This document shows, piece after piece, positions 1 through 37,777 of a stretch of 64,000 bases of DNA (position 1 is its first letter; each line of letters opens with the position of its first letter). Source of the stretch: Elgaria multicarinata webbii (taxonomy: Eukaryota; Chordata; Lepidosauria; Squamata; Anguidae); NCBI RefSeq assembly GCF_023053635.1, contig NC_086173.1:131289197-131353196 (forward strand). Direction: 5' to 3'. The translations under genes and the position numbers were made by a program. The notes beneath the pieces were generated by a model that saw only the letters and a program-made list of their open reading frames with translations, was not told the DNA's origin and ran no database searches.

Positions 1-75
1 ATGTCTACACAAAAGTAAGTGCTAATGAGTTCAATGTGGCTTACTCCCAGCTAAATGCATATAGGATTGCAGCGT
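1..75. mobile_element. small MITE, AAGTAAGT/GCAATCCTAT family
   Basis: AAAAGTAAGTGCTAATGAGT, TCAATGTGGCTTACTCCCAG and TATAGGATTGCAGC. It lies downstream of the GXYLT2 stop and is probably cut by the window edge. Confidence 0.6.
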
Positions 76-155
76 AAAACAGTCATATTCCCTTTAGTTA
101 AGCCTCAAGAGGGCTGGATAAAAAGATGAAAACCAATCAAAAGATATTGCTCTGA

Positions 156-26341
<26,186 letters not shown>

Positions 26342-26775
26342 TGTGCGCCGGGCAGCGGCAACAGCCTCAGCCCCGGGGAGACGCCGCCTCGCCGCCGCTC
26401 ATCGCCGTCACCACCATCCTCCCGCTCGCTCGCCGGCAAATTGGATCCAGCCTTGACATTTTAAAGCTGCTTTCTCGCTGCCCCAGGCATTGTGCGCGAG
26501 GAGGGAGTTGGCGGCGCACAGCGCCACCCTCGCCCCGCGCCGAGTGCGGCGGCCAAGAGGGAGAGCCGAGCAGCGATGGGGAGGGAGGAGCGAGGGCAGC
26601 CCCTACCGTAAAGTTCGGAGTAGCACCTCGACGGTTTGGTATAAACCATGAGTTCTTACAATTTTGCCACACACACACACAAAAAAGACCTCACCCAATA
26701 CTCTGAAAGAAAAATCCTTACACACTCATATACACAGAGACCCCTCCAAAACAGCACACAGATAGAAACAATTCA

Positions 26776-26900
26776 GGCCAGGCTACACTAGTGCTTTTAA
26801 GAGCTTTATAACAATTTTGATAACTGTCTATGGAGTGTGTCCAGGGCCCCAACAGTTGTCAAAACTGTTATAAAGCGCTTTAAAGCAGTAGTGTAGATCA
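26776..26900. mobile_element. fold-back MITE
   Basis: GGCTACACTAGTGCTTTTAA and CTTTAAAGCAGTAGTGTAG are inverted, with GCTTTATAACAATTTT mirrored by AAAACTGTTATAAAGC around a short loop. Confidence 0.75.
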
Positions 26901-26902
26901 TA

Positions 26903-27036
26903 GAAACACAGGAGGCTACCTCATGGATCCATCTATCTCACACAGTAGTTACGGGCAGCGATTTTCCTGGAGAAGCCAGGGATTGAACCTGGGACCTCCT
27001 CCGTAGAAAGCAGCTGCTCTAACCACTGGCCAGAGC
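26903..27036 (-). mobile_element. tRNA-headed SINE (diverged)
   Basis: ACAGGAGGCTACCTCAT, GGGATTGAACCTGGGACCTC and GCTGCTCTAACCACTGGCC. Confidence 0.65.
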
Positions 27037-27040
27037 CCCT

Positions 27041-27130
27041 ACCATGTAGAAAGCTGCCTGCCGGTCCAACTAGCCCAGGCAGTGGCTCTCCAGGGTTTCA
27101 GGTAGGAGTTTTCCCAGCCCTACCACTGAA
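27041..27130 (-). mobile_element. SINE body fragment
   Basis: AAAGCTGCCTGCC, TGGCTCTCCAGGGTTTCAGG and TTTTCCCAGCCCTACCAC: the body of the tRNA-Ala SINE without the head. Confidence 0.6.
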
Positions 27131-27754
27131 ATCAAACATCTATTTCAAAAACAAAACAAAAACAGGCACATATTTTGCTGTCTGAGGTGAAGGACAAGAT
27201 GGCAACCTCTTTCCCTCTTCATCCCATGTAAAGGAGCTGACTGGACTGTCAGTTAAATCTAGCAAAAAGACAGTGACCTGAGCAGATTAATTTAGGGTGG
27301 ATCACAAAGCCCATCTCCAACATAAGGGATCTCTGGGATCTCAGAGGGCCACACTGCCCAGCATCTGCAGCCTGAGGCATCTGCCTCACTTTACCTAAAG
27401 TAGAGGCATCCCTAGCACATAATATCCCTGCCTGAGCTTCTTGACTGACTCTTTGGCAAACTTGGGTGGTGGGGATGGGACACTTTACTGGGGCCCAGTG
27501 AGCCAGGCCAGGCTGTAACCACATTGTCAGATGGGGGGAAATTGAGGCTAAATTGTAGGTCGTGCTAGGCAGGGCCATTCTGACTAGGCAGTCAGAATGA
27601 GGCAGCTGCCTCAGGCAGCAGTTGCTGGGGATGGGGAGGTTTTAGAAGATAAAGCTGCATATGCCAAATTGCCTGTCCTGCAGCCAAGCTAACCTGCTGT
27701 CTTCAGGCACAGTGGAGGTTGCTAGTGACTGCCAGTCTAACCAACTTGTGTTAT

Positions 27755-27815
27755 CTGTACAGCACCATGTACATTGATGGTGCTATATAAATAAATAATA
27801 ATAATAATAATATGT
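27755..27815 (+). mobile_element. L2 LINE tail
   Basis: GTACAGCACCATGTACATTG, then TGCTATATAAATAAATA and (AAT)n. Confidence 0.8.
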
Positions 27816-28036
27816 GGAATGGGGAGGGAGGGTCTTGTTGCTTGCCTCAGGCAGAAAAATGTCTTGGTCCAGTCCTGATGTTTAGGGATATTTATGGATG
27901 CATATTTCCTTCTAACTTGAGCACCTACCTATTGTCCAGGTCTTGCAACATTCTGAACAATGAGTGACTCATATCGTCATGGATGGATCTAACTGTACTT
28001 ATTACAAAACAGCTGGAATTCAAAAGGACTCTTCAG

Positions 28037-28193
28037 GGAGAGATGGAAGCTCAGTGGAAGAGGACATGCTTTGCATCCAGAAGGTCCCTGTCCTCTCCAG
28101 CTAAAAAAAAAGTGGGGGGTTGTGAGACCCAGGTCTGAGTAGGCACAGCTGGGTTAGATGGACAAGCTGGAAGAAGGCAGTATTCTATGTTCT
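28037..28193 (+). mobile_element. tRNA-Ala-headed SINE, shortened
   Basis: GGAAGCTCAGTGGAAGAGGA, ATGCTTTGCATCCAGAAGG and a body ending GTTAGATGGACAAGC, AAGGCAGTATTCTATGT. Confidence 0.75.
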
Positions 28194-28247
28194 CTAACTG
28201 CAACAGGGCTTGCAGGCTGAAACAGAACATATCCTTGGCATCTCTGA

Positions 28248-28340
28248 GAGCAGGTGATGAGAAATACCTCTGGAGAGCTGCAGCCGGTCAAACAGACCAC
28301 GCTGGTTTAGACGAACAAATATTTTGAGAACTGCTTCAGG
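28248..28340 (+). mobile_element. SINE body fragment
   Basis: AGCAGGTGATGAGAAATACC, CTGGAGAGCTGCAGCCGGTC and GGTTTAGACGAACAAATAT. Confidence 0.6.
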
Positions 28341-28921
28341 ATTTTTTAAAATAAAAAGTGGTATTAAAAATTTCTTAAGTAAATAGTCTTACCTGGAATA
28401 AGCACCGGAGGGCTCTGCTGGTCAGCTACAGTCCCCCTGCTGAGATATGGGCCTGAGCAGTTCTAATGATGCCAATCCCTGATGCTGACCCAACATCATT
28501 TTATTGTTTAATTTCCCATCAAAGATGATAGTGTTAGACATGGACTAACATATAAGTAACCTGTGGGATCTTGTGATAGCCACAAGCAGAGATCATATCA
28601 AAAACAGATCAGTCAGAATCACAGAGGGTAGCAGCAGCTCTATTCTCACACAAAATCACACAGGTAGCCATTGAAATTGGTGGGCTCAGGCCTGTCTAAC
28701 TCTATATAGGACCAGGATGCATGTCATTAAGTGGCTTTGAAATAATGTTCAGAGGAAGCATATTTCTAAATTATAGATGCTGTTGAAAAACTGCAAGGAT
28801 AGCTATCACCTTCACATCTTTTTGTGATTATTCCCTTTTTACAGATAAAGAGCTGACACTGAGAGGTAGTAACTTATGAAGACTTGAACCCAGGCAAGAA
28901 CATAAGAATTGACTTGCTGGT

Positions 28922-29056
28922 TCAGCCTTCCTTAACATGGTGCCCTCCAGATGCTCTTAGACTTCAACTCCCATCAGCCCCAGCCAGCAAGATCAGTAAT
29001 TATGGGAGTTGTGATCCAAAACATCTGGAGGGCACTACGTTGGGGAAGGCAGATCT
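28922..29056. mobile_element. CCAGATGTT-family MITE
   Basis: CAGCCTTCCTTAACATGGTG and CACTACGTTGGGGAAGGCAG as inverted arms. Confidence 0.78.
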
Positions 29057-29059
29057 GGT

Positions 29060-30034
29060 CCAGCACTCAGACACCATGTGCAATGGTGTCTATAGTTACA
29101 TTTAATGATTCGTTTAATTTTTGTGGCTCAAAAATTAAATGCATCATTAACATTTGCAAAATAGCACTAGATGCAAACATATAGTCTTGCTTTTTTCATT
29201 AAGCACACTCCCCAAATCTGATTCCTGTGAACATCTGGAAAATTTGGACTCCATGCAAGATGAAGGCCTTGTTTTGGCATTTACCAAAATCACAACTTAA
29301 AGGAGTTGTGCATTTTTGGATCAAAGGGCTATGTCCAGTCTAGTCTAGTGTCCTGTTTAGTGGTTAAATCATGTCCAAAGAATCAGCACATCTGGACTCT
29401 GTCCAGTGACTCTCTGTATTATTCAGAGCGGAACATATGATTTGCTGGTTTCCTAAACCCTTGTGTGTTCAATTAAACTATGCTTGTTTATCCCTCCTGG
29501 AAGAAATACAAGAGGAGGAAACTGAACAGTGAGTTGTCACAAGAGTTGCAACTAAGCAGGGGGGAAAAACACCACCCAGCCCCTCCAGTTTGGATCTATC
29601 TGGCCTCATCTTTCCGGAAAAGGGAGAAGAAAGTTGGTTTCCCCACCCACATCTGGTTTCCTATCTTTAAGTAATGTATATTTATATTTTAAAAATAAGT
29701 TTCATTTGTACATGCATGCCAGGGCAGACTGAGCTCCATGGGAGCTGTTTTGTACATGGACAGCAAAAGAATTAAAATGGCTACTTTGCACTGGAGGAGT
29801 GAAAGTACTGGGCAGTGGCAACAGGGAAAGGAAGCAGTAAGAAGAAGAGCTTCTGCCACTGGGCTAGATAGCTATATCATGCCCACTCATGGTGTCACCC
29901 AGTGGTGAGAAGGAGTAGGAGGTGAATGGCATTAGAGGGGCAAGATATGGGTAAGGCAAGGCAGAGCAGGGAAGCTCAACCAGGTCTCTTTCCCCACCAG
30001 TACCACCAAAGTCCCTGACCAAGCCAAACTTCTT
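29060..30034. other. intergenic, no gene seen
   Basis: Spacer between the two genes; nothing recognised. Confidence 0.55.
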
Positions 30035-30042
30035 ACTGCTTG

Positions 30043-30393
30043 CAAGGCTGGTGCTACCATAGAGGCCACTCAGGCGGCCGCCTAGAGCGCCAAGGTAATG
30101 GGGGCGCTGAGCGCCGCACCCGGAAGCCGCTCTCCCACAGCGGCTCTGAGAGGGCGGCTTCTGGGTGCGCCATTCCGAAGCCACCTGCCCGCCCCAGCAT
30201 CCTGGCTTCGCTTCGGCTGGGTGCCCACCCAGCCGAAGTGAAGCCACGCCTGCCCCCCACCCCACCCCAGCGTCCTGGCTTCACTTCGGCTGAGCGGGCA
30301 AGATGGCACCCCACGCCCAGGTACACTGGGGTGGGGGGGGGGGTGAAAGCAGCTCACCTGTCTAGGGCGCAAAATAGTCTGGCACCGGCCCTG
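30043..30393. mobile_element. hAT-type MITE, GC-rich
   Basis: ACTGCTTG is duplicated at 30035-30042 and 30394-30401 (8 bp, the hAT hallmark). Termini CAAGGCTGGTGC and, inverted, CAGGGCCGGTGC. The 351-bp interior is CpG-rich with an internal repeat of CCTGGCTTC(A/G)CTTCGGCTG. Confidence 0.85.
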
Positions 30394-30404
30394 ACTGCTT
30401 GCCC

Positions 30405-30575
30405 ATCTGCACAGCTTGCCCCGCCTCCTCACAACAACTCTGTGAGGTAGGTTAGGCTGAGGGTCAGTGACAGGCCCAAAGTCACCCAGGGAGCTTTATG
30501 GCTGACTGGTGACTAGAAACTGGGTCTCACCAGCGCAAGTCCAACACTCCCACCTCTACACCACGCTGGCTCTTT
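30405..30575 (-). mobile_element. CORE/MIR-like tRNA SINE
   Basis: ACAACAACTCTGTGAGGTAG, CCCAAAGTCACCCAGGGAGC and the tRNA-like end ACACTCCCACCTCTACACCA. It abuts the hAT MITE at 30043-30393. Confidence 0.7.
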
Positions 30576-30977
30576 GTCTCCTTTCTGTCAACTTGCCCAT
30601 CAGCCTGCCTCATCTGGGGAAGAGGAGAGGTCATAGTGGGAAGTACTGCCCTGCAAGCAACATAAGAGAAGCCAGAAGGATCAGTCGTTTCAAATCAAGG
30701 CCAGTGTTCCTGGCAAGCCTGTTGTGGCTCATGCGTCCAGGTGCTGCTGCTTTATCACCAGGTTCTGGTCCAGGTGGTACACCTCTGGATCCCCTCCCCC
30801 TCAAATGCCATCCTACGTGACACCTGCAAAGCAGGCCAAATGAAATTCCCACTCCAACACTACTACCTGTTTCAAAACCTAGTCAGTCCATAGGTACCCC
30901 AAAAAGGAATAATAGGGATGGTAAAGTAACCCAGTACTTGCTCATTTTTAAGAATGATGGTGCTGAGATCATTGGTA

Positions 30978-31390
30978 ATTTATTTATTTATTTAAATCAT
31001 TTCTTGGCTGCCTTTCAGGGCAGAAGCCCTCACAACAATAAAATCCATAAAACAGTTAACACATTAAAAGCAATAAAAAAACAACACAATAAAATAGCAA
31101 TAAAAGCCAACAATAAAACCAGCAAGAACAACAATGGCAATAGCAAAAATCACTGTACTCATCATGAGAAGGCCACGGTAAAGTAAAATGTCTTCAAGGC
31201 CTTCTTAAAAGCCTGCAAGGATGGTGCATGGTGGACCTCCGATGGGAGTTTGTTCCAAAAGTGTGGGGCCCTTGCAGAGAAGTCCTTCTCCTGCATGATC
31301 ACCCACCTTATTGCAAATGAGAAGGGCCTCTTTTTCTGATCTGATATGGGTGGAGGCGGTCCTTCAACCCATATCATGGTAAAGTTCTTT
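30978..31390 (-). mobile_element. CR1-group LINE 3' end, TTCTTGGCTGCC type
   Basis: ATTTATTTATTTAAATC, CATTTCTTGGCTGCCTTTCA and GTTTGTTCCAAAAGTGTGGG; second copy of the family at 22522. Confidence 0.75.
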
Positions 31391-31439
31391 TAGATCCCAA
31401 TCCTAACTTCATATAAGATGAAACCAACGCAATCACCTA

Positions 31440-31660
31440 ATATAGGGATAAGGAACCACTTTCAGCCAGATAGCCAAATTCAATTTCAAAGAAGCTTTTA
31501 AGGGCTGCATTCCAGTGGAAGACAGAACCAAAGTCAAAATGGGTGGAGCCAAAAATACCAGCATATTTTAGCATATAGCTCTTACTATTTTAGGAGCAGC
31601 ATCTAACCCTTTTAGAATGGTGAAAAACTGTGCAAAAGCCAGGAAACCACCAAGCAATTT
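31440..31660. repeat. unclassified repeat shared with 12950-13180
   Basis: GAACCACTTTCAGCCAGATA, GTGGAGCCAAAAATACCAGC and TAGCTCTTACTATTTTAGGA. Confidence 0.6.
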
Positions 31661-31698
31661 ATAGTTGAGGAAAGAAGGTGTGAACATCTGGTGAACCT

Positions 31699-32526
31699 TG
31701 TGTCGTGTTTCTCAGAAAACTCTTGCTTTCGATGGGAGGCAAATTACGAGGCATGCTAAGTAAACCACAAAGCTTTTATTAAGCAACAAACATCTCTTCT
31801 ACCTGAAGCAAGTCTAACTTCTTGTAAACGTCCCCCTAGGCAAAACTATGCAAACTAAGCAAGACAATTGTCAGCTCAAGAAGAATAGGCAACCACTTCC
31901 CAAACGTCTGTAACTTCAGGGAGCCTGGTGCGGAAGCAGGTTCTGGCATAATCGAACTGACTTTCTCACGCCTTCCTTCCACCCCATGCATTTGAGCTTC
32001 TGGCGGACACTAGCATCAGCTAGCTTGTCAGAACGCTCACCTCCGGAAGAAACCTCACTTCCCACAGAGTGTGTAGGATTTGGCCTTGAGGAGATAAGCT
32101 CTGGAGAGGGCTGACTCCCAGCTGGGGAATCACCCGTGAGAGCGTCCTCCCCCACTGGTACAGGCTGGCTGGTGTCTGGCGCTGCGTCTTCTAGTTCTGA
32201 TTCTGATTCTGATTGATTTCCTGAAACATCTTCTCCCAAGACAAGGGCAGTAGTGTTAGACATGACACCTTGGTCCCTGGGTCTGAGGTTCCTCAGCCCT
32301 GAACAGGGCAGGATTTTTTCGGGTGTGTGGTTGTAATTTGTGTGCATAGTGCATACCACTACAACAACCGCACATTGCACTTTCTTTGTGCGTGCTCTTT
32401 GTTGCTTAGCGTCCCATTCTATGACATTTAGAAGCCTACACAGAGTAGTAGAAGATCCTGGTAACTGAATAGGACGAATGCAGAAGACTGTTATATCCAA
32501 GAAGCATCATGAACTCCAACAAAACA
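31699..32526 (-). repeat. possible solo LTR of an LTR element
   Basis: Minus strand begins TGTTTTGTTGGAGTTC and ends GAAACACGACACA; an AATAAA lies near the 3' end (31775-31780, within CTTAATAAAAGC). An open frame of 194 codons (31916-32500) is rich in Ser, Glu and Pro and matches nothing I know. I found no matching target duplication and no internal region, so this is tentative. Fossil. Confidence 0.35.
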
Positions 32527-32599
32527 TTATTTGGAGTGAGGGATAAAAACACACATGTACACCTAAGAACAAGAGGGGGGAAATGCACAAACACAGTAC

Positions 32600-34289
32600 A
32601 GCTGTTTTAAAAATATTATATCAAGCCTTTGCTAGACCTACCTTTAAATCCGTGTGGGAGGAGGGGCGAGCCTGCGATTCAAGTAGCGCGGGCTGTCGCC
32701 CAAGTCTAAACGTCAGATGCGATGGGCTAAAGGAAAGCTCCTTCGCGGTCGCCATTTTTTTCTTAAAGGGCCGGGTGCGCAGGAGCACACGATCGACCAA
32801 AGTGACTTTAAAAAAAAAAAGGTTTCCCCACTCCCCCCACCCTGCCCCGGATATCTGCTCATATCTCAGGCTCTAAAAAGGCTACAGACTCACTTTCCTT
32901 TTTTAAATGAAAGCTGGGAATCTGGAGATTATGGCTCATCCACAGGGGGTCAATTGCCTCTCCTTGCCCCTTCCTGTGGATGCCCATGAACATGGATGAA
33001 ATTTGGAATGGTTGTCCTCATACTGTGACAGTTAGCCATCTCTCCCTTTCTCTCATGTTCTCTTACAGCATGTTCCCAGCCATTGTAGGTGAAAACATAG
33101 GATTGCTGTCACCTACCCCATGCATGTTTACAGGGGTGACAGGGGGAGTGTTAAGCAAACAACGACAACCCAGTGTACATAAGTGGTGCATCTTCCCTTG
33201 TGATGGAATCTCACATGGTCTCAATGAATTACTTGAGCAAACATGTACAGAATCAAGTTTAAGGCAGAAATCATATGCAGTTATTTGGCAGTAAATGTTA
33301 AGAAAAGGTTATGCTTTTGCACACATGCATATAAATGCATCTTGCAACTTCAACATCTACATTTAAAATCTGTCCCCATTTCTTAAACTTAAAAACAGTT
33401 CCTTAGGAATAAAAGTAAGACCTAGTGAATTCAATGCAAATGACTTTGAGTGAACATATCCTTAGGAGTGGACTAGAAGATCCTTATTATAACTTACTTA
33501 GGGGAAAGCTCAATTGAACACGATAGGATTTACTTCTAAGTAAATATACTTTGGGTTGGGCTGAGTATGTGAACCTGCCACACAAACTGTCCCAGGTAGA
33601 AATAGATTATTGATGTTCAGTACTGGAGCACTACACAATCCCATATATACAACTCGGAGGCAGCACACCATAAGAATAACCACGTTGCTGTTGCTGCTGT
33701 ACATGAATCTTGTTTCAGTCGCCCCACCAGCTCAACCAGAAACAGTAAGGGAGGGACAGGCAAGGAAGCAATGCTAGGATGAGGAAAGGAGCAGAAACTG
33801 GTGGGCACGGGGCGACGTTCCTGTGTTCTCCCCCCACCTCATTTCACCTATGAGCTGGAAAACAACTCATTGGGCCAGTGGTCCATGCTCAGTGGAACAA
33901 GATGGGAAGTCAGTGATGTGCCATGAGGGAGTCTCATACTACAGCCTGCTTTATGAGAAATGTGGTCCTGCAGGCCTAACAGGCCACGGCTCTGCCTTTA
34001 ATTTTCCAACCTCCCTGGCTAGGCCTGACCCAGCCGTGTTGCAGGAAATTGGAGAATAGAAATAGACAGACCAGGTGTGGGCAGCATGAGGCACTGTTGC
34101 CACTCTCAGAATGGAGCTACTTCAGCGTGAAGGAGCCTGGTCGTGCTGCAGCCTGCTACTACCTCTGTGCCTTATGAGGCAAGCGCTCCTGTGGTGCCAT
34201 TTACTGACCTCCTATCCTTTCCTGAGCCTTTCCTGTGTGGCTGGAAACTGACAGTAGAGGCGGCAGCCATAGCAGAAGCAGCCATTGTA
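32600..34289. other. intergenic, GC-rich patch then ordinary sequence
   Basis: 32640-32830 has several CpGs and an A-run and may be part of an unrecognised element. The small MITE at 33470 is the only repeat identified; no gene. Confidence 0.45.
33470..33566. mobile_element. small MITE, same family, diverged
   Basis: AACTTACTTAGGGGAAAGCT, then GATAGGATTTACTTCTAAGT. Confidence 0.5.
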
Positions 34290-34621
34290 AGCTCCATCCG
34301 ACGAGCGTTTTATTGCACGCTTATTACTGGGCACTCACGGAGTTTACTCAGGTCCCTCACATGATATCGTCTGCCTTCCGCCCCTTCTGGCTTTCCTTGT
34401 GCGACAAAAAAAACCCTTTTTAAGTCCGATGTTTTTTTAAACTCAGAATTGCTGCTCTCTCCTGCTGTGTGCAGGAGAAGCAGCGCCATTAGAACAGCGG
34501 ACTCCATGGGCCTTGTGCTCATTGTGTACTTCCTCTTTTGAAAGAGGAAGTAACTGAGGAATGAAAACATGGGCAGAGAAACAACAGTAGGGAGCATGTT
34601 AACCCCTGGTGTGATGGAGCT
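34290..34621. mobile_element. DNA element with AGCTCCATC termini, copy 1
   Basis: Starts AGCTCCATCCGACGAGCG and ends GGTGTGATGGAGCT. The interior has TGGGCACTCACGGAGTTTAC and a hairpin ACTTCCTCTTTTGAAAGAGG. No transposase seen. Confidence 0.65.
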
Positions 34622-35716
34622 TTGTTACTGCTTTCAGAAAGACATCATGACTGGAATTTGGTGGCAGGGCAGTTGCACCCCCCTTGCCCCTATGAGTGGA
34701 TATCTGTGGTCCTGACCACTGGTTGTCACTTAAAAGCATCTATCAACTCAAAGTGCTGGTCATTCTAAGGAAGGACACTATGGGGTGGAGCTTAGAGATG
34801 ACTGAGGCCGTACGGAAGGGGAGGGGGAGCAGGGCCATTCCACCCAGCCTTGCTGAAACACTGTTTCTTCTTCCCCTCTTTCCTGCTCATCCCTTTTTCA
34901 TTGTGTGTCATGTCTTTTTAGAGTGTGAGCCTGTAGGCAAGGACCATTTTTAAACACACTTAGATTGATTCTAAGCTGCTGTGGGGGACCTATTTTTGGC
35001 TGAGGAGTGGGATAAAAACATTTTAAATAAATACATCCCAGTAGGTTCACAGCTGATAAAGTAGGAAATGCCACCGCTTTTCTTACCCATTCTTTGCCTG
35101 TACTCTCATTCACCCTTCTTTCCCAACTGCTGGTGGGCACAGCTCATGACTACAGGTGGAGGAGGGCAGTGGACAACAGAAATAGGAAAAACATTCAAGG
35201 GATGGGAGAAGCCATACCTGCTGTGTCTCCCACTTAATCATTAGTTTTAGGGAGAGGGAGAGCAAATCTCCAGATTGTTACATAGCAACACTGACGAGAT
35301 GACAGGTTCTTTATAGGGTTGGCATTGCTACGTGAGACATTGTAAAGTTACGACCACTGGAGGGGAAGTAATTGATTCATTCCACCCTCTGCTGAAAGTC
35401 CCACATATTTAAATGGAATTCACCTCTCAGTAAGGCTGTGAGCCAAAGCACACTTAAGCAGAAGTAAGCTTCACTGCAATAATTAGAACTTAATGCCAAC
35501 TAAAGTACTAAGTTCTGGAGCATAAATATGTTTTGGAGTGGCATTGCAAACCTACAACAGGGGGAAATCAATTAGATTTTCATTTTGAACTTGTAGCACG
35601 TTTAGAATACAGTTGTGTATATTTTTTTCTGATTATTATACATACATGCACACAAAATAACACACACATGCACACACTCCATTTATATGTGGTAGAAACC
35701 CCAATTTCCCCAGTTT

Positions 35717-35812
35717 AAGGCCACAATCCTATACACATTCACATGGCAGTAAGTCTCATTGAAATCAATGGGGCTTTCCTCTGAGGAGAAATGCATTGGA
35801 TTGCACTGTTAG
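35717..35812. mobile_element. small MITE, same family
   Basis: CCACAATCCTATACACATTC, GTAAGTCTCATTGAAATCAA and GCATTGGATTGCACTGTTAG; clear inverted ends. Confidence 0.7.
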
Positions 35813-37244
35813 GGTCTGTCTCCCCTTCCCTCCTGCAGCAATTTGGCTTTTAAACCCTAATTGTCACATGAGGAGGGAGCTCACTGCTGGGCAGGGGAGG
35901 GCTAACCCGTGTGCTGTGACCCACACTCAAGCACCCACCCCAAGATGGTAGTTAGGTTTTTTTTAAAGCTTCCATTTTCACCACTAATTGCAGCGGGGGC
36001 AGGGGGAGGACCTCCTTCCTGCTGGTGTGTGTATATATATGAAGGAGAATATGGGGTGCCCCCTGCCTCTTGCATATTCCCTCTCAACAGTTCCCCAAAC
36101 GTTGGCCTTCAGGCTGAAAAATGTTCCCCGCCTCAGATTTAGATGAATGAGGTAGTATTTTCTCTCTGAACTTGAAGCAAATTCTCTAAATGGTGACATT
36201 TAGAAGGGAAGGGGCTTAGCCTGATCGTTATAGATCTGTCCTATTAAAACAGAGTGAACAAACATCTTTGTGTAAAGCACAACTGATTTATTGTGTGTGT
36301 GTGGTTGGGTGGGTAGATGCATCTTCTTGTTTTTATGTGGCTTGAAGAATGCGTGGCTAGTGATGTCTGGAAACTTAACTAAAGCCAGATGCTTTTTCTC
36401 TATAAACAAAGCAAACGAAGTTCAAACCCAGTATAAACATAGCATTATTCAAGTGGAATCTTTCCATGTAGTATGATGATAATTTTCATATCATAATGCT
36501 GCTATCCACTACATACCATCAGCATTTTACAATCTGGCATATCCGTGCAACCCAGGGATAGGTTCATTCACATGTTTCTTTCACATTGACTGTGCGTTCA
36601 GTAGACATTGCAAATACATGTCATCTGACATTCAGACATAACTGTCCACTATACCAATGCACCAGCTATTTATTGTGTAGTAGTTACTAGCTTGTATTGT
36701 GTGCTCTTAAAAGGTCTGGATCCAGTGTTGCTGTGCTGTCATCAGAGCTGGAACACTTTGATGCTTCCCCTTGACGTGAGTGTTTGGATCTGAGAAGAAA
36801 ATATACAGAGGATGCTGATGGAGACCTGATGTGCTGTTTGATTTCTGAAATGGGAGAAGATCGGCAGAGAGTGGGAAGAATGCAGAGGAGCAAAGAAGGT
36901 ACTAACAAATGATTGATGGCAACAAGTGCAGCCAGGCGCACATGGCTGTTTAGTGAAAACCCTCAACTGAGACAGAACTGAATTTCAGAGTGAAAAATCA
37001 TCAGGGAATTCACTCAGCCACTTACACTGCTGTCCTGGGTTTATAGCAGGTCTACGATTTAAGACATTATGTATGTGTGGAAGTTCAGTCTAGTTTTGAG
37101 CAAGATTTTGTGTTAGCTGCAGGTATATTATAAGGTTGCCATTGACAGGTCTGGCCAATTCTTTTGCCCTTGGCAGAAATATCACCTGCAGAAAGCCACA
37201 GGTGAATCTTTTAATGGCAGAAAAACAAGAATTTGCAGTTGATA
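35813..37244. other. intergenic, no gene seen
   Basis: Short open frames only; no domain or repeat recognised. Confidence 0.55.
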
Positions 37245-37586
37245 AGCTCCATCCAACAAGCATTTTATTGCATGCTCGTTACTGGGCACTCACGGAGTTT
37301 GCTCAGGTCCCTCACATGACATCGTCTGCCTCCCGCGTGCCTTCTGCCCCTTCTTGGCCTTTTTTGAATGACAAAAAACACCCCTCATTACATCTGATGT
37401 TTTTTTAAACTCGGAATTGATGCTCTTTCCTGCTGTGTGCAGCGCCATTAGAACAGCGGACTCCATGGGCCTCGTGCTCATAGTGTACTTCCTCTTTTGA
37501 AAGAGGAAGTGACTGAGGAACGAAAACACGGGCGGAAAAGTGACAGTAGGCAGAGTGTCCCCACCCACCCACGGTGTGATGGAGCT
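37245..37586. mobile_element. DNA element with AGCTCCATC termini, copy 2
   Basis: Starts AGCTCCATCCAACAAGC and ends GGTGTGATGGAGCT. It is alignable along its whole length with 34290-34621, with small indels. Confidence 0.65.
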
Positions 37587-37728
37587 AGTTAAAGGGACAG
37601 GAGGAGGGGAGGAAACTCTAAATATATATTTTCAGAGGGGTAGCCATGTTGGTGTATTGCAGCAAAACCAACAAAGAGTCTTGTGGCACCTTAAACTTTA
37701 TAATAACTTTATAATATATAAAGTTTGT

Positions 37729-37731
<3 letters not shown>

Positions 37732-37774
<43 letters not shown>
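37732..37774. repeat. (CT)n microsatellite
   Basis: About 21 CT units after a short AT-rich inverted stretch (TATAATATATAAAG). The preceding 37625-37730 (GGTAGCCATGTTGGTGTATT, GTCTTGTGGCACCTTAAACT) is a known reptile repeat fragment. Confidence 0.9.

Positions 37775-37777
<3 letters not shown>

Noticed and set aside
29864-30450. Overlapping frames on both strands at about 30 kb
   Set aside because: They fall in the CpG-rich hAT MITE; no protein similarity.
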